Assembly (NCBI GenBank): GCA_003661365.1
Contig: QMVZ01000038.1
Location: 1-11,160 of the forward strand
Direction of reading: 5' to 3'
Source of the DNA: Thermoproteota archaeon
Lineage (GTDB): Archaea > Korarchaeota > Korarchaeia > Korarchaeales > Korarchaeaceae
DNA: 11,160 nt
Below the pieces are notes generated by a model. That model did not search any database and was not told where the DNA came from. It saw only the letters and a list, made by a program, of their open reading frames with translations. The stretch's first letter is position 1. The number at the start of each line of letters is the position of its first letter. Positions 1 through 5,261 of the stretch are shown in pieces. The position numbers and the translations under genes were made by a program.

Positions 1-64
1 GATGTAACTAGCGCGCGAATCTTTTTAGTGAGAAAGCCATCTATGAAGAACCATTTTCGGTAGT

Positions 65-100
65 CGTGAAACGCACCTTTCACGCAACCAATTAAATATA
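65..100 (+). promoter_or_regulatory. hicBA promoter with upstream inverted repeat
   Basis: A TATA-like box TTAAATATA lies at 92-100, about 31 nt before the hicB ATG at 131, giving a predicted start of transcription near 122-128 and a very short leader. Just upstream is a perfect inverted repeat, CGTGAAA (65-71) and TTTCACG (78-84) with a 6-nt spacer. It could bind a repressor such as the HicB-HicA complex, or be the end of an upstream transcript. The box and repeat are seen; the roles are inferred. Confidence 0.45.
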
Positions 101-130
101 AGTTTAGGCTTCCTTTCCAATGGAAAAGAG

Positions 131-337
131 ATGACTATTATTGCAATCCTATGGAAAGAGGAGGACATGTATGTGATTCAAGATGTTAACACGGGAGTTA
201 CAACGCAGGGAGAAACGCTAGAAAAAGCAATAGAAAATTTGAAGGAGGCCGTCTCTCTATATCTAGAAGAGGCATCTGAAGAAGAGTTAGGACTTCAAAA
301 CAGGGAAATAGTTGCCATTCTGAGGATAGAAGGCTGA
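131..337 (+). CDS. hicB: HicB-family antitoxin
   Basis: This 68-residue protein matches the HicB antitoxin fold, a degraded-RNase-H-like domain that binds and blocks the HicA mRNA interferase. The visible signature is residues 13-47: a strand YVIQDV, a turn around NTGVTTQGET, then the helix LEKAIENLKEAVSLYLEE. Acidic residues EEASEEE follow. It has no C-terminal DNA-binding domain, as in the short HicB form, so any autoregulation must rest on this small domain or on the complex. The ATG at 131 is chosen because the preceding ATG at 120 runs into a stop after four codons. It is followed 4 nt later by hicA, so the two form an operon. The last third of the gene is duplicated at 3123-3176. Family assignment is secure; activity is inferred. 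Confidence 0.85.
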   Translation: MTIIAILWKEEDMYVIQDVNTGVTTQGETLEKAIENLKEAVSLYLEEASEEELGLQNREIVAILRIEG

Positions 338-341
338 TCTA

Positions 342-578
342 ATGAAACTACCCAGGCTTTCTGGAGAGGAAGTTGTTAAAGTCCTCATTTCTAAGTTTGG
401 GTTCAGGATATCAAGACAAAGAGGAGATCATGTTGTTCTTGTGAAATTCATAGATTCCGAAAAGAGGGTTACGGTGGTTCCACTACATAAAGAGCTAAAA
501 CCTGGGACTCTTCTTGGAGTTCCTAAGCTTGCAAGAATATCGAGAGAAGAATTTCTAGAAGCTCTCAAGAAAAAATAA
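342..578 (+). CDS. hicA: HicA-family mRNA interferase toxin
   Basis: This 78-residue protein has the small double-stranded-RNA-binding-like fold of HicA toxins, which cleave mRNA and halt translation. Visible marks are the N-terminal LSGEEVVKVLISKFGF helix, the G-D-H motif at 28-30 (usually G-S/T-H, with the histidine catalytic), the strand around VTVVPLH with a conserved histidine near 49, and the tail GTLLGVPKLARISREEFLEAL typical of the family. The serine/threonine of the motif is replaced by aspartate, a conservative oddity. Length is normal. It lies 4 nt after hicB and should be co-transcribed from the promoter near 92-100. HicB is expected to neutralise it. Confidence 0.85.
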   Translation: MKLPRLSGEEVVKVLISKFGFRISRQRGDHVVLVKFIDSEKRVTVVPLHKELKPGTLLGVPKLARISREEFLEALKKK

Positions 579-848
579 AGATCACATTTTTCCCTGCACG
601 TGTTTTCCTCTTTAGTAGAGAGGAATCAGTTCTTACAGTCTTTATGAGGGAAGAAATACATTATAGAATGCTTATCTACAGGATCTTTAGAGGGGATCTT
701 GTACTCCGACCACCTGAAACATCCTCTGCATTTAACGTTCAATGTGCGCACTTACTTGCGCTTATCCCCTTAAAACGTTTTAATTCCTCATGAGAAGAGT
801 TTGAGAAAAGTAAAGAGCTTTTCATCTCACAGGCCCTTCATTTATCTC
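579..848. other. Non-coding stretch with a hairpin and a palindrome
   Basis: I see no convincing gene here. A perfect hairpin, TTCCTCT (605-611) and AGAGGAA (619-625) with a 7-nt loop, lies 26 nt after the hicA stop and could mark the end of that transcript. A smaller repeat GCGCA/TGCGC spans 746-761. A perfect 14-bp palindrome TTAAAACGTTTTAA lies at 770-783. No reading frame of note follows any of them. Confidence 0.4.
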
Positions 849-1110
849 TTATTGCCTTGAAACCTTATCTGGAATTTCATTTGCCACGATAGCTTTGGTA
901 TACCTCTTAGTAACTCTAAGAAGTTCTTTGTCTTCTGTAACAAGAGTAAAAACCACTTTCGATGGTGGCCACCAAGTAAGAAGCATCATAGTAGGTTATC
1001 CCTTCATCTATTGCAATCTTGAGAACGTTAACCTTGTCCTTTGAAGCCTCTCTTCTCAATACGGGCAGACCGACTTCTGGCCTGGAATGAAAAGTTATGT
1101 AGCTCTGTGG
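849..1110 (-). pseudogene. Relic of a VapC PIN-domain toxin (3' half)
   Basis: The minus strand carries the C-terminal half of a PIN ribonuclease in two frames. From about 1080 to 950 it reads VGLPVLRREASKDK, then VNVLKIAIDEG and ITYYDASYLVATIESG, which is the usual third-acid motif (YDASY) of VapC. At a run of five A (948-952) the frame shifts and continues as LVTEDKELLRVTKRYTKA, the fourth-acid motif (TEDKELL), ending at a stop at 849-851. Both motifs align in order with normal VapC spacing, so this is one gene with a single-base slip. The first-acid motif (DTS/DAS) and a start codon are not recognisable upstream toward 1185. No partner antitoxin remains. It is best called a decayed toxin gene. 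Confidence 0.75.
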
Positions 1111-1208
1111 TGCTGCATTGATATGGCGGAAAAGGGATCTGTCAACTTTTCCTGAGGAGGATAAGTACCTGAAATAGTAATCTTAGCTGCTTCTAAGACC
1201 CCTAAAAA

Positions 1209-1232
1209 ATGTTTAAATATATGTTTAAACAT
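1209..1232 (+). promoter_or_regulatory. TATA box and palindromic operator of vapBC (1249-1841)
   Basis: The sequence holds a tandem ATGTTTAAA (1209-1217 and 1221-1229), the second copy being half of a perfect 12-bp palindrome ATGTTTAAACAT (1221-1232). A TATA-like TTTAAATAT (1212-1220) overlaps the first copy. Transcription would begin near 1238-1245, right before the TTG at 1249, so the mRNA would be nearly leaderless. A repressor bound to the palindrome would block polymerase, as is usual for autoregulated vapBC loci. Confidence 0.55.
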
Positions 1233-1248
1233 AACAGCCCGATAAGCC

Positions 1249-1461
1249 TTGCCGAAAACAATTACCATCAGAGATGAGGTCTACGAGAAGTTGTTAAAGG
1301 TGAAAAGAGAAGGTGAAAGCTTTAGTGAGCTTTTTGAGAGGCTTATCGAAGGCATGGATCCTCTAGAAACTCTGAAAAAGCTCAGGGGTTGTGTCGAGTT
1401 CAAGGATAAGGAGAAGATGCTTTCAGAAATTTACGCTAGGAGAGAGGAGAGAAGGCTATGA
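1249..1461 (+). CDS. vapB: VapB antitoxin, DUF217 type
   Basis: This 70-residue protein has the archaeal DUF217 VapB signature: PKTITIRDEVYEKLLKVK, then the helix ESFSELFERLIEG at residues 23-35, followed by a charged tail (residues 36-70) that in this family wraps the PIN toxin. The N-terminal strand-helix-helix resembles a ribbon-helix-helix DNA-binding fold. The start is TTG at 1249; it fits because the predicted transcription start lies only a few bases upstream and the reading begins exactly where family members begin (M-P/S-K-T-I-T-I). The stop overlaps the ATG of the toxin by 4 nt (ATGA), which couples translation and helps keep antitoxin in excess. Regulation is probably by its own product through the palindrome at 1221-1232. 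Confidence 0.85.
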   Translation: MPKTITIRDEVYEKLLKVKREGESFSELFERLIEGMDPLETLKKLRGCVEFKDKEKMLSEIYARREERRL

Positions 1462-1841
1462 TAGTGCTTGATACTGACGTTCTAATTGAGATTTTCGACA
1501 AGAAATCCTCTAAAGGGGATGAAGCTCTCAATAAAATCGTTGAGAGCGGTCAAGACATAGCAATAACCTCTATAAATCTACACGAGATCCTTTACGGCCT
1601 TTATAAGTATGCGAAACCGATTAGGGACGTTCTACTACTGCCAGTAATTGACTTCACAAAGAAAGATGCAAGCCTGTCTGCAGAAATAGAACTTAAGGCA
1701 GAGAGAGCAGGGAAACCTGTACGCAGAACCGACGCCATGATAGCTGCTATCGTCATAAACAGGGGTGCATTCCTTTACACCTTTGATTCAAGGCATTTTG
1801 AACCCTTAAAGCCCTTTGGTCTCAAACTCTTCTCTGAATAG
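1458..1841 (+). CDS. vapC: VapC toxin, PIN-domain ribonuclease
   Basis: This 127-residue PIN domain should be a magnesium-dependent endoribonuclease. The four acidic positions are present: D5 and D7 in VLDTDVLIE, E43 in INLHEILYG, D92 in RRTDAMIAA and D110 in YTFDSRHF. Length and motif spacing are those of an intact VapC. The ATG overlaps the vapB stop by 4 nt, so the two are one operon. The 3' end abuts a truncated antitoxin copy that starts at about 1841, so a recombination joint lies at or just inside the end of this gene; the last residues (KLFSE) may be original or acquired. RNA targets of archaeal VapC proteins are mostly unknown. Confidence 0.88.
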   Translation: MIVLDTDVLIEIFDKKSSKGDEALNKIVESGQDIAITSINLHEILYGLYKYAKPIRDVLLLPVIDFTKKDASLSAEIELKAERAGKPVRRTDAMIAAIVINRGAFLYTFDSRHFEPLKPFGLKLFSE

Positions 1842-2049
1842 AGATCTTAGACCTATTTCTGCCTTAAGGCAGGTGGACATTCTCATAAGCCTCGGAATGT
1901 ACAACTCTAGGAGCGAAGCCCTAAGGGAACTAATTAGGCCTGGTATAAAGAGTTTGAAGGGCATATTTGAGGTAGCAGGGATCGTGATGAAGCCCGAAGT
2001 TCAAGGACCTCTAACGCCATCGATGTCTAATACTAAACCAAAAAGTTAG
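1841..2049 (+). pseudogene. 5'-truncated copy of a ribbon-helix-helix antitoxin
   Basis: The frame from about 1841 repeats the antitoxin at 5563-5823. Both read QVD(F/I)L(V/I)SLGMY, then SRSEALRELIR and KSLKGIFEV, and the DNA is roughly 85% identical by eye over about 130 bp. The copy lacks the N-terminal strand (SRTVPLRLE) needed for DNA contact. It carries an in-frame 18-bp insertion near 1854-1871 (PISALR) and a leucine-to-proline change inside the helix (IRPG instead of IRLG). After residue VMKPE the sequence departs and ends in an unrelated tail at 2049. The only available start, at 1816, lies inside vapC in another frame, and no toxin follows. I judge it a dead remnant, although the frame is still open. 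Confidence 0.75.
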
Positions 2050-2468
2050 TCAATTATCCTTTTTACGAATGGTATGTTGTCAAAGTGCTTATCAAAGCTG
2101 TAGATCTCTTTAATACCCTTCCTCTTGCATATTATTGAAGCCAAAGCATCGTTAGGACTCACTTTATACCTCTCCGCTATTACAAGCGATTCTTCATAGT
2201 CCTCACTTTTGACTTCATCTATTTCCAAGTTAGCCATCGCTAGCAAACTTTCGAGAAGTTCTAAACTCTTAGAAAGACCAGTTCTTGCTTCAACTATGTT
2301 AATTACTTCAGATAAATGAACAACTGAAGTTAAGACATTCTCACCTTTATCTATTCTCCTCAGTATCTCCTTAGCCTTCTCCTTAGCCTTTGCTTCTTTT
2401 TGCGATAACCTCTTTTTTGGCTTCAAATACGCGAACAGAAAGACGGAGGAGTCTAGGTATCTAACCAT
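2046..2468 (-). CDS. vapC: VapC toxin, PIN-domain ribonuclease
   Basis: This PIN-domain protein is 140 residues from the preferred ATG at 2468, which overlaps the antitoxin stop by 8 nt; a longer frame to 2495 adds nine residues unlike the family. The acidic residues are D6 in RYLDSSVFLF, E54 in VHLSEVINIV, D107 in SPNDALASI and D126 in YSFDKHFD. A lysine/glutamate-rich helix (residues 18-37) follows the first strand, somewhat longer than in minimal VapC proteins. The protein should be a magnesium-dependent RNase neutralised by the AbrB-type antitoxin encoded just upstream. The 3' end meets the antitoxin relic at 2046-2049 tail to tail. Confidence 0.87.
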   Translation of the reverse strand: MVRYLDSSVFLFAYLKPKKRLSQKEAKAKEKAKEILRRIDKGENVLTSVVHLSEVINIVEARTGLSKSLELLESLLAMANLEIDEVKSEDYEESLVIAERYKVSPNDALASIICKRKGIKEIYSFDKHFDNIPFVKRIID

Positions 2469-2688
2469 ATAAGGTCCCTCGTACCTTATGAACATCTGAG
2501 AAGTCTTCTACTTCGATCTCTATTGCATCGAAAAGATCGGAAAGTTTCAATCTCTTTCTTAAGGGTCTAATTAAGATCTCCTTATCGCTTATCTTAACCA
2601 TTATGACCCTCTCACCCCAATTTTTCCTCCAATCAGAAGGAATTGTAATTCTTCCCATTTTATCTAAATTTCTCAAAATGACTTTCAT
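2461..2688 (-). CDS. vapB: AbrB/SpoVT-type antitoxin (VapB)
   Basis: This 75-residue protein has an N-terminal swapped-hairpin AbrB domain: the strand NLDKMGRITIPSDWRKNWG (residues 7-25) with the conserved G-R-I-x-I-P core, then the second hairpin ERVIMVKISDKEILIRPL. The remaining 30 residues are acidic and would bind the PIN toxin. The ATG at 2688 lies inside an inverted repeat and about 25-35 nt from an AT-rich box on the minus strand, so the message is likely leaderless. The gene overlaps the toxin start by 8 nt. The tryptophan pair in SDWRKNW is a little unusual. Confidence 0.83.
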   Translation of the reverse strand: MKVILRNLDKMGRITIPSDWRKNWGERVIMVKISDKEILIRPLRKRLKLSDLFDAIEIEVEDFSDVHKVRGTLYG

Positions 2689-2726
2689 TTTCCAAAATGA
2701 TTAGAAAATGGTAAATATAAATATTT
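2675..2726 (-). promoter_or_regulatory. Promoter and operator of the 2688-2046 vapBC pair
   Basis: A perfect inverted repeat, TCATTTT (2685-2691) and AAAATGA (2694-2700), straddles the vapB start codon at 2686-2688. A further AAAATGA copy lies at 2675-2681. The AT-rich block 2711-2726 gives a TATA-like ATTTATATTTAC on the minus strand. Transcription would begin near 2690, inside the repeat, so a bound antitoxin would cover the start site. Confidence 0.5.
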
Positions 2727-2794
2727 CAGAATCATTCTTAAGGATTCGATTGAGCACTGATATAAGGAAGCAGATTTCTTTTCTTTGTTTTTCA

Positions 2795-2848
2795 GCGCGC
2801 TCACGCGCCGACTCTGGGCTTGCCAAAAAAGGCAAGCGGGTTCAGAGT
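2795..2848. ncRNA. GC-rich tandem hairpins, possible structured RNA
   Basis: Two stable hairpins stand side by side in AT-rich DNA. The first pairs GCGCG (2795-2799) with CGCGC (2804-2808) over a 4-nt loop. The second pairs ACTCTG (2811-2816) with CAGAGT (2843-2848) and, inside it, GCTTGCC (2818-2824) with GGCAAGC (2831-2837) around a loop of six A, leaving a bulge at 2838-2842. A local GC peak with paired arms is how many structured RNAs appear in AT-rich thermophile genomes. I cannot match it to a tRNA, a C/D box or an H/ACA motif (no ACA box seen), and it may be a terminator or relic. The strand is undecided. Confidence 0.25.
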
Positions 2849-2990
2849 GCTAGAGCTGAGAGATTATTGAAGTCCAATGATTCCATCTCGTACTGTGAAT
2901 AATGAAAGATCTATGCATTGTAAACCCTCAAATCCATTGTGCGCATCAGCTTCCTTTCTGGCCACTATTATTCTCTTTCCCTAATTGTGA

Positions 2991-3122
2991 TCACTTTCTT
3001 TTCCAAAGCAACAGAATTATTACAAATGCGGCAGCAACAATCCCGCTGATGGCTGGAATGACTAACTTCATTTTAAATGGCGAAGGAGACGGTGATGGTG
3101 AGGGTGCTGGTTGAGTTGGAGA
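2991..3122 (-). pseudogene. C-terminal membrane anchor of a lost surface protein
   Basis: On the minus strand an open frame ends at a TGA at 2991-2993 and reads a Pro/Ser-rich linker (TQPAPSPSPSPSPF), then a single hydrophobic helix (LVIPAISGIVAAAFVIILLL) and a short basic tail WKRK. This is the classic end of an archaeal cell-surface protein, with the linker outside, one membrane anchor, and positive charges inside. No start codon or ectodomain lies upstream: at about 3123 the sequence becomes the antisense of a hicB fragment, and the frame is closed by a stop at 3183-3185. The anchor is therefore a 3' remnant cut off by a rearrangement. Roles are inferred from sequence character, not from a family match. 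Confidence 0.6.
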
Positions 3123-3176
3123 TGGAAGAGGGGTCTGAAGAAGAGTTGGGACTTCAAAACAGGAGATAATTGTAAC
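3123..3176 (+). pseudogene. Duplicated 3' fragment of hicB
   Basis: Positions 3134-3163 match 29 of 30 bases of the hicB gene at 275-304, and weaker similarity extends to both sides (from about 3123 to 3176). In frame it reads EEGSEEELGLQNR, against EEASEEELGLQNR in HicB. One base is then missing after 3163, which brings a stop at once. With that base restored, the next residues (EIIVTF) resemble EIVAIL of HicB. Nothing of the front two thirds of hicB, nor any hicA, is present, so this is a fragment left by recombination or deletion. Confidence 0.75.
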
Positions 3177-3279
3177 ATTCAGCTACCTGATTACATAATC
3201 TAGAGATATCTCTCATCATTAAAGTCATTCATTATTCTTATTGAAGAAAGTTTAAGCCGTTTCTGAGAAAGAGTTAAGA

Positions 3280-3334
3280 GCATTATAATGGACATTAGAA
3301 AAGAAAAAATAGAACCAAGCGTATCCTGGAGAGG
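3280..3334 (+). promoter_or_regulatory. Promoter and ribosome binding site of the CPBP protease
   Basis: A TATA-like CATTATAAT lies at about 3281-3289, which places transcription start near 3312. A purine-rich GGAGAGG follows at about 3329-3335, roughly 6 nt before the TTG start at 3341. A perfect 12-bp palindrome AGAGATATCTCT (3202-3213) lies farther upstream. A short frame of 18 codons from an ATG at 3289 ends in a TGA overlapping the TTG, but its ATG sits in the TATA box, so I do not call it a gene. Confidence 0.4.
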
Positions 3335-3340
3335 ACCCGT

Positions 3341-3991
3341 TTGATTCCAAGCGTACTTATAGGCCTTGGGCTTTGGCTGCTAATTTTCCTGCCAAGCTCT
3401 GCTATAGGTGGTCTCCTGTCGAAAACGAGGTTAAGGAAGAACGCTGCCTTAGTGGGTGCTGTTGTTCAAGTGTTGTTCATTGTTCTTTCCATTCTTGTAG
3501 TGCTTTTCCTCTTTGGAGCTGACTTCAAAAGTTTTGGGTTTAAGGTAGATGTGTTTCACACGTTGAACTCGTTAACGGTGTCGCTCCCAATAGCCTTATT
3601 GCTGGCATTTCTATCAAGCCTTTTGACTAAGTCGGAGGCGTATAAGCCTCGCTTTCTTCCCGAGAACTTCCTCTTCTTAGCGTTGTCTGCATTGTTGCTG
3701 GCCCCTCTTGCAGAGGAGCTTGTCTATAGAGGCGTACTTGAGGGCTACCTTCTTAAGAGCACCAGTACTTGGGTTGCCATTGCTCTTCCAGCAGCTCTCT
3801 TCGCTTTACAACACATAACTCCATTCTCATCAGCTCCAAGAAAGGTTCTTGTATTAGTAGTTGTTAACGCGCTAGTGCTTGGCATTCTGGCAGGATACTA
3901 CAGAGCGGCTGGTCAGTCCATTATGCCAGCGATAACTGTTCATGCAACATTCAATTTGGCTGGCATCGTGGTAGAGAAGGTCTGCGCTTAA
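3341..3991 (+). CDS. CPBP-family intramembrane metalloprotease (Abi/CAAX-like)
   Basis: This 216-residue multi-span membrane protein belongs to the CPBP family (PF02517), related to CAAX prenyl protease Rce1. The catalytic motifs are all present: E125-E126 and R130 in LAEELVYRGVLEG, H158 in FALQH, and H201 and N205 in HATFNLAG. Hydrophobic helices cover about 2-24, 36-60, 78-96, 110-124, 144-158, 168-186 and 194-212. In archaea such proteins are mostly uncharacterised; some bacterial members process peptides or protect against self-made bacteriocins. The TTG at 3341 is supported by the purine-rich site just upstream and by a family-like start within a membrane helix. It stands alone between relics and toxin-antitoxin genes. 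Substrate cannot be told from the sequence. Confidence 0.88.
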   Translation: MIPSVLIGLGLWLLIFLPSSAIGGLLSKTRLRKNAALVGAVVQVLFIVLSILVVLFLFGADFKSFGFKVDVFHTLNSLTVSLPIALLLAFLSSLLTKSEAYKPRFLPENFLFLALSALLLAPLAEELVYRGVLEGYLLKSTSTWVAIALPAALFALQHITPFSSAPRKVLVLVVVNALVLGILAGYYRAAGQSIMPAITVHATFNLAGIVVEKVCA

Positions 3992-4013
3992 ATTCCTAGC
4001 GCCCTCTCCTGTA

Positions 4014-4504
4014 CTAGAGCCTAACCCTGCCAAGTTCGTGGTCGCACCAGAAGAAGCCTGGCTCCTCCTTGCCAGAGCCTAGGGAGGATCTTGACCCTTT
4101 CTTCAGCTTCAGGATTCCCAGCTTCTCAAGGATGCGCAGGATCTTCTCCCTCTCCCCCTCCTCGAAGGGCTCCAGCCCCTCGTAAATGGCCCTCCTGTCC
4201 ACCTTAATTATTCCAAGGTCCGAAAGCTCTTTTATCAGCATAAGCGTCTCGTAGTCGCTCCTCCTGCCTATCCTGGCCTTCTGCTTTATAAGAATGGTTC
4301 TCACGCAATCTGATGTCTTCTCATAGACATATTTGCCGAGCCCGTAATCCCTAGCGTACTGGAAGATTCCAGCCCTATCCTCTAAGAGACCTCCTAACCC
4401 CTCTCTGGTGGCTGAAAGCTTACCCATTTTTCCCTAATCGAGGAGATCACACCATTAGCTACCGCTAATGCCTCGTGGATTATGGAGATTATCTCAGCAC
4501 TCAT
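4014..4504 (-). pseudogene. Frameshifted gene of unknown function behind vapBC
   Basis: A strong ribosome site GGAGGTGA precedes an ATG at 4504 that opens a frame reading MSAEIISIIHEALAVANG and then VISSIREK. This frame stops at 4394. A second frame from the ATG at 4427 to 4014 (137 codons) has no ribosome site and begins exactly where the first loses protein-like character, at a run of five A on the minus strand (4427-4431). Joined, they give about 163 residues: a helical start, a middle FQYARDYGLGKYVYEK, and a helix-rich region (YETLMLIKELSDLGIIK, then EREKILRILEKLGILKLKK) that could be a winged helix-turn-helix. I do not recognise the family. It lies 33 nt after the toxin at 4538, so it may be the third cistron. 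The break could be mutation, programmed slippage, or a sequencing error. The base composition is more GC-rich than nearby genes. Confidence 0.55.
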
Positions 4505-4537
4505 GACTTCCTCACCTCCAGAGCGCGCGCCAAACTC

Positions 4538-4942
4538 TTAGTACAGAGACCCTGGATCCACCCTTTCTATCCCCTCAACTTCCTCGTAGGCCTCGTCAAA
4601 CGACAGTATTTTGCCGTCCGTAAGCAAAGCTGTGGCCGCATAGTGGGAGTCGAAGAAACCAAGGCCGAACTTTCTCCTCAGCCTTACAGCAGTTAAAACA
4701 GTTTCAGGGTTTACGGGAAGGAACCTCAAGCCAGGGATTACTGCAATGGCCGAGACATCCCTCTCTAGTTGATCCTCTCTCCCCCTGCTTTTGTATATAA
4801 GTTCCATTTCAAGCAGGGCCGCGCTAGAAACCTCAACCTCAATCTCCCTTCTCATGATCTTCTCAAATAAGGCTCTAGCTACCTCATGGTTTGGATCCTT
4901 TTTATTCAGCAACGCAAAGAGGACGTCGTTCTCAAGCATCAT
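4538..4942 (-). CDS. vapC: VapC toxin, PIN-domain ribonuclease with altered first motif
   Basis: This 134-residue protein has a PIN fold with E45 in AALLEMELIYK, D98 in LGFFDSHYAATAL and D116 in ILSFDEAYEE. The opening strand reads MMLENDVLFALLNKKDPNHE, where most VapC proteins have L-D-T-D. The first catalytic aspartate is thus glutamate (E4), while the next aspartate (D6) is kept. Glutamate can still hold a metal ion but usually weakens a PIN nuclease, so activity may be reduced. The ATG at 4942 overlaps the AbrB-type antitoxin stop by 4 nt. A frameshifted gene follows after a 33-nt gap with a strong ribosome site, suggesting a three-gene transcript. Confidence 0.85.
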   Translation of the reverse strand: MMLENDVLFALLNKKDPNHEVARALFEKIMRREIEVEVSSAALLEMELIYKSRGREDQLERDVSAIAVIPGLRFLPVNPETVLTAVRLRRKFGLGFFDSHYAATALLTDGKILSFDEAYEEVEGIERVDPGSLY

Positions 4943-5187
4943 TTCCCAGTCTCCTCCTCAGCCTGTCTTTCAGCCTCCTTCCTAAGCTCTGAGAAGAGGA
5001 CGTCCGTTGTGAACGCACCGTCAAGGATCTCAAGAGGATCCTCGGGTAGCGGTATTACCTCAAGCCTCTCCCTGATTGGTATTAAAAGAACCCTCTTCCC
5101 TATCTTCAGCCTCTCCCTTATCCTCTTTGGGATGAGGATCCTTCCTCGAGAATCGACCTGAACTACAACCGAGTTCTTTACCCCCAT
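4939..5187 (-). CDS. vapB: AbrB/SpoVT-type antitoxin (VapB)
   Basis: This 82-residue protein starts with an AbrB domain: VVVQVDSRGRILIPKRIRE (residues 6-24) with the conserved G-R-I-L-I-P core, then LKIGKRVLLIPIRERLEVIPL. A linker PEDPLEILDG leads to an acidic helix (FSELRKEAERQAEEE), the expected toxin-binding tail. I take the ATG at 5187; a GTG at 5196 in the same frame would add three residues, and it lies very near the predicted transcription start. The stop overlaps the toxin ATG by 4 nt. It is like the 2461-2688 antitoxin in type but not in detail. Confidence 0.83.
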   Translation of the reverse strand: MGVKNSVVVQVDSRGRILIPKRIRERLKIGKRVLLIPIRERLEVIPLPEDPLEILDGAFTTDVLFSELRKEAERQAEEETGK

Positions 5188-5247
5188 TTTTCCCACAATA
5201 TTGGAATTAATGGGAACATATTAAACTATACGCATTTAGTGGGAAAA
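5188..5247 (-). promoter_or_regulatory. Promoter and inverted repeat of the 5187-4538 vapBC pair
   Basis: A perfect 9-bp inverted repeat, TTTTCCCAC (5188-5196) and GTGGGAAAA (5239-5247), flanks a TATA-like TTTAATATG on the minus strand (about 5218-5226). A half-site-like TGGGAA occurs at 5211-5216. Transcription would start near 5197, giving a leaderless or almost leaderless message. The repeats are plausible operator halves for the AbrB-type antitoxin; the arm spacing of 42 bp would call for looping or two separate sites. Confidence 0.45.
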
Positions 5248-5261
5248 TTTATCACAAATGA

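Noticed and set aside
2811..2848. tRNA or tRNA fragment
   Set aside because: No T-arm consensus, no cloverleaf spacing and no anticodon stem could be built around the hairpins.
2708..2902. 64-codon plus-strand frame between the AbrB operon and the anchor remnant
   Set aside because: It crosses both GC-rich hairpins, its ATG lies in the promoter block of the minus-strand operon, and its sequence resembles no protein.
2902..3114. 70-codon plus-strand frame
   Set aside because: Its glycine/aspartate-rich end is simply the antisense of the Pro/Ser linker of the minus-strand surface-protein remnant.
3289..3345. 18-codon ORF ending at the TTG of the CPBP gene, as a leader peptide or a shifted N-terminus
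   Set aside because: Its ATG is part of the TATA-like box, so it lies upstream of the predicted transcript.
4791..5161. Plus-strand frames opposite the AbrB/PIN pair
   Set aside because: They are serine-rich shadows of the minus-strand toxin and antitoxin genes.
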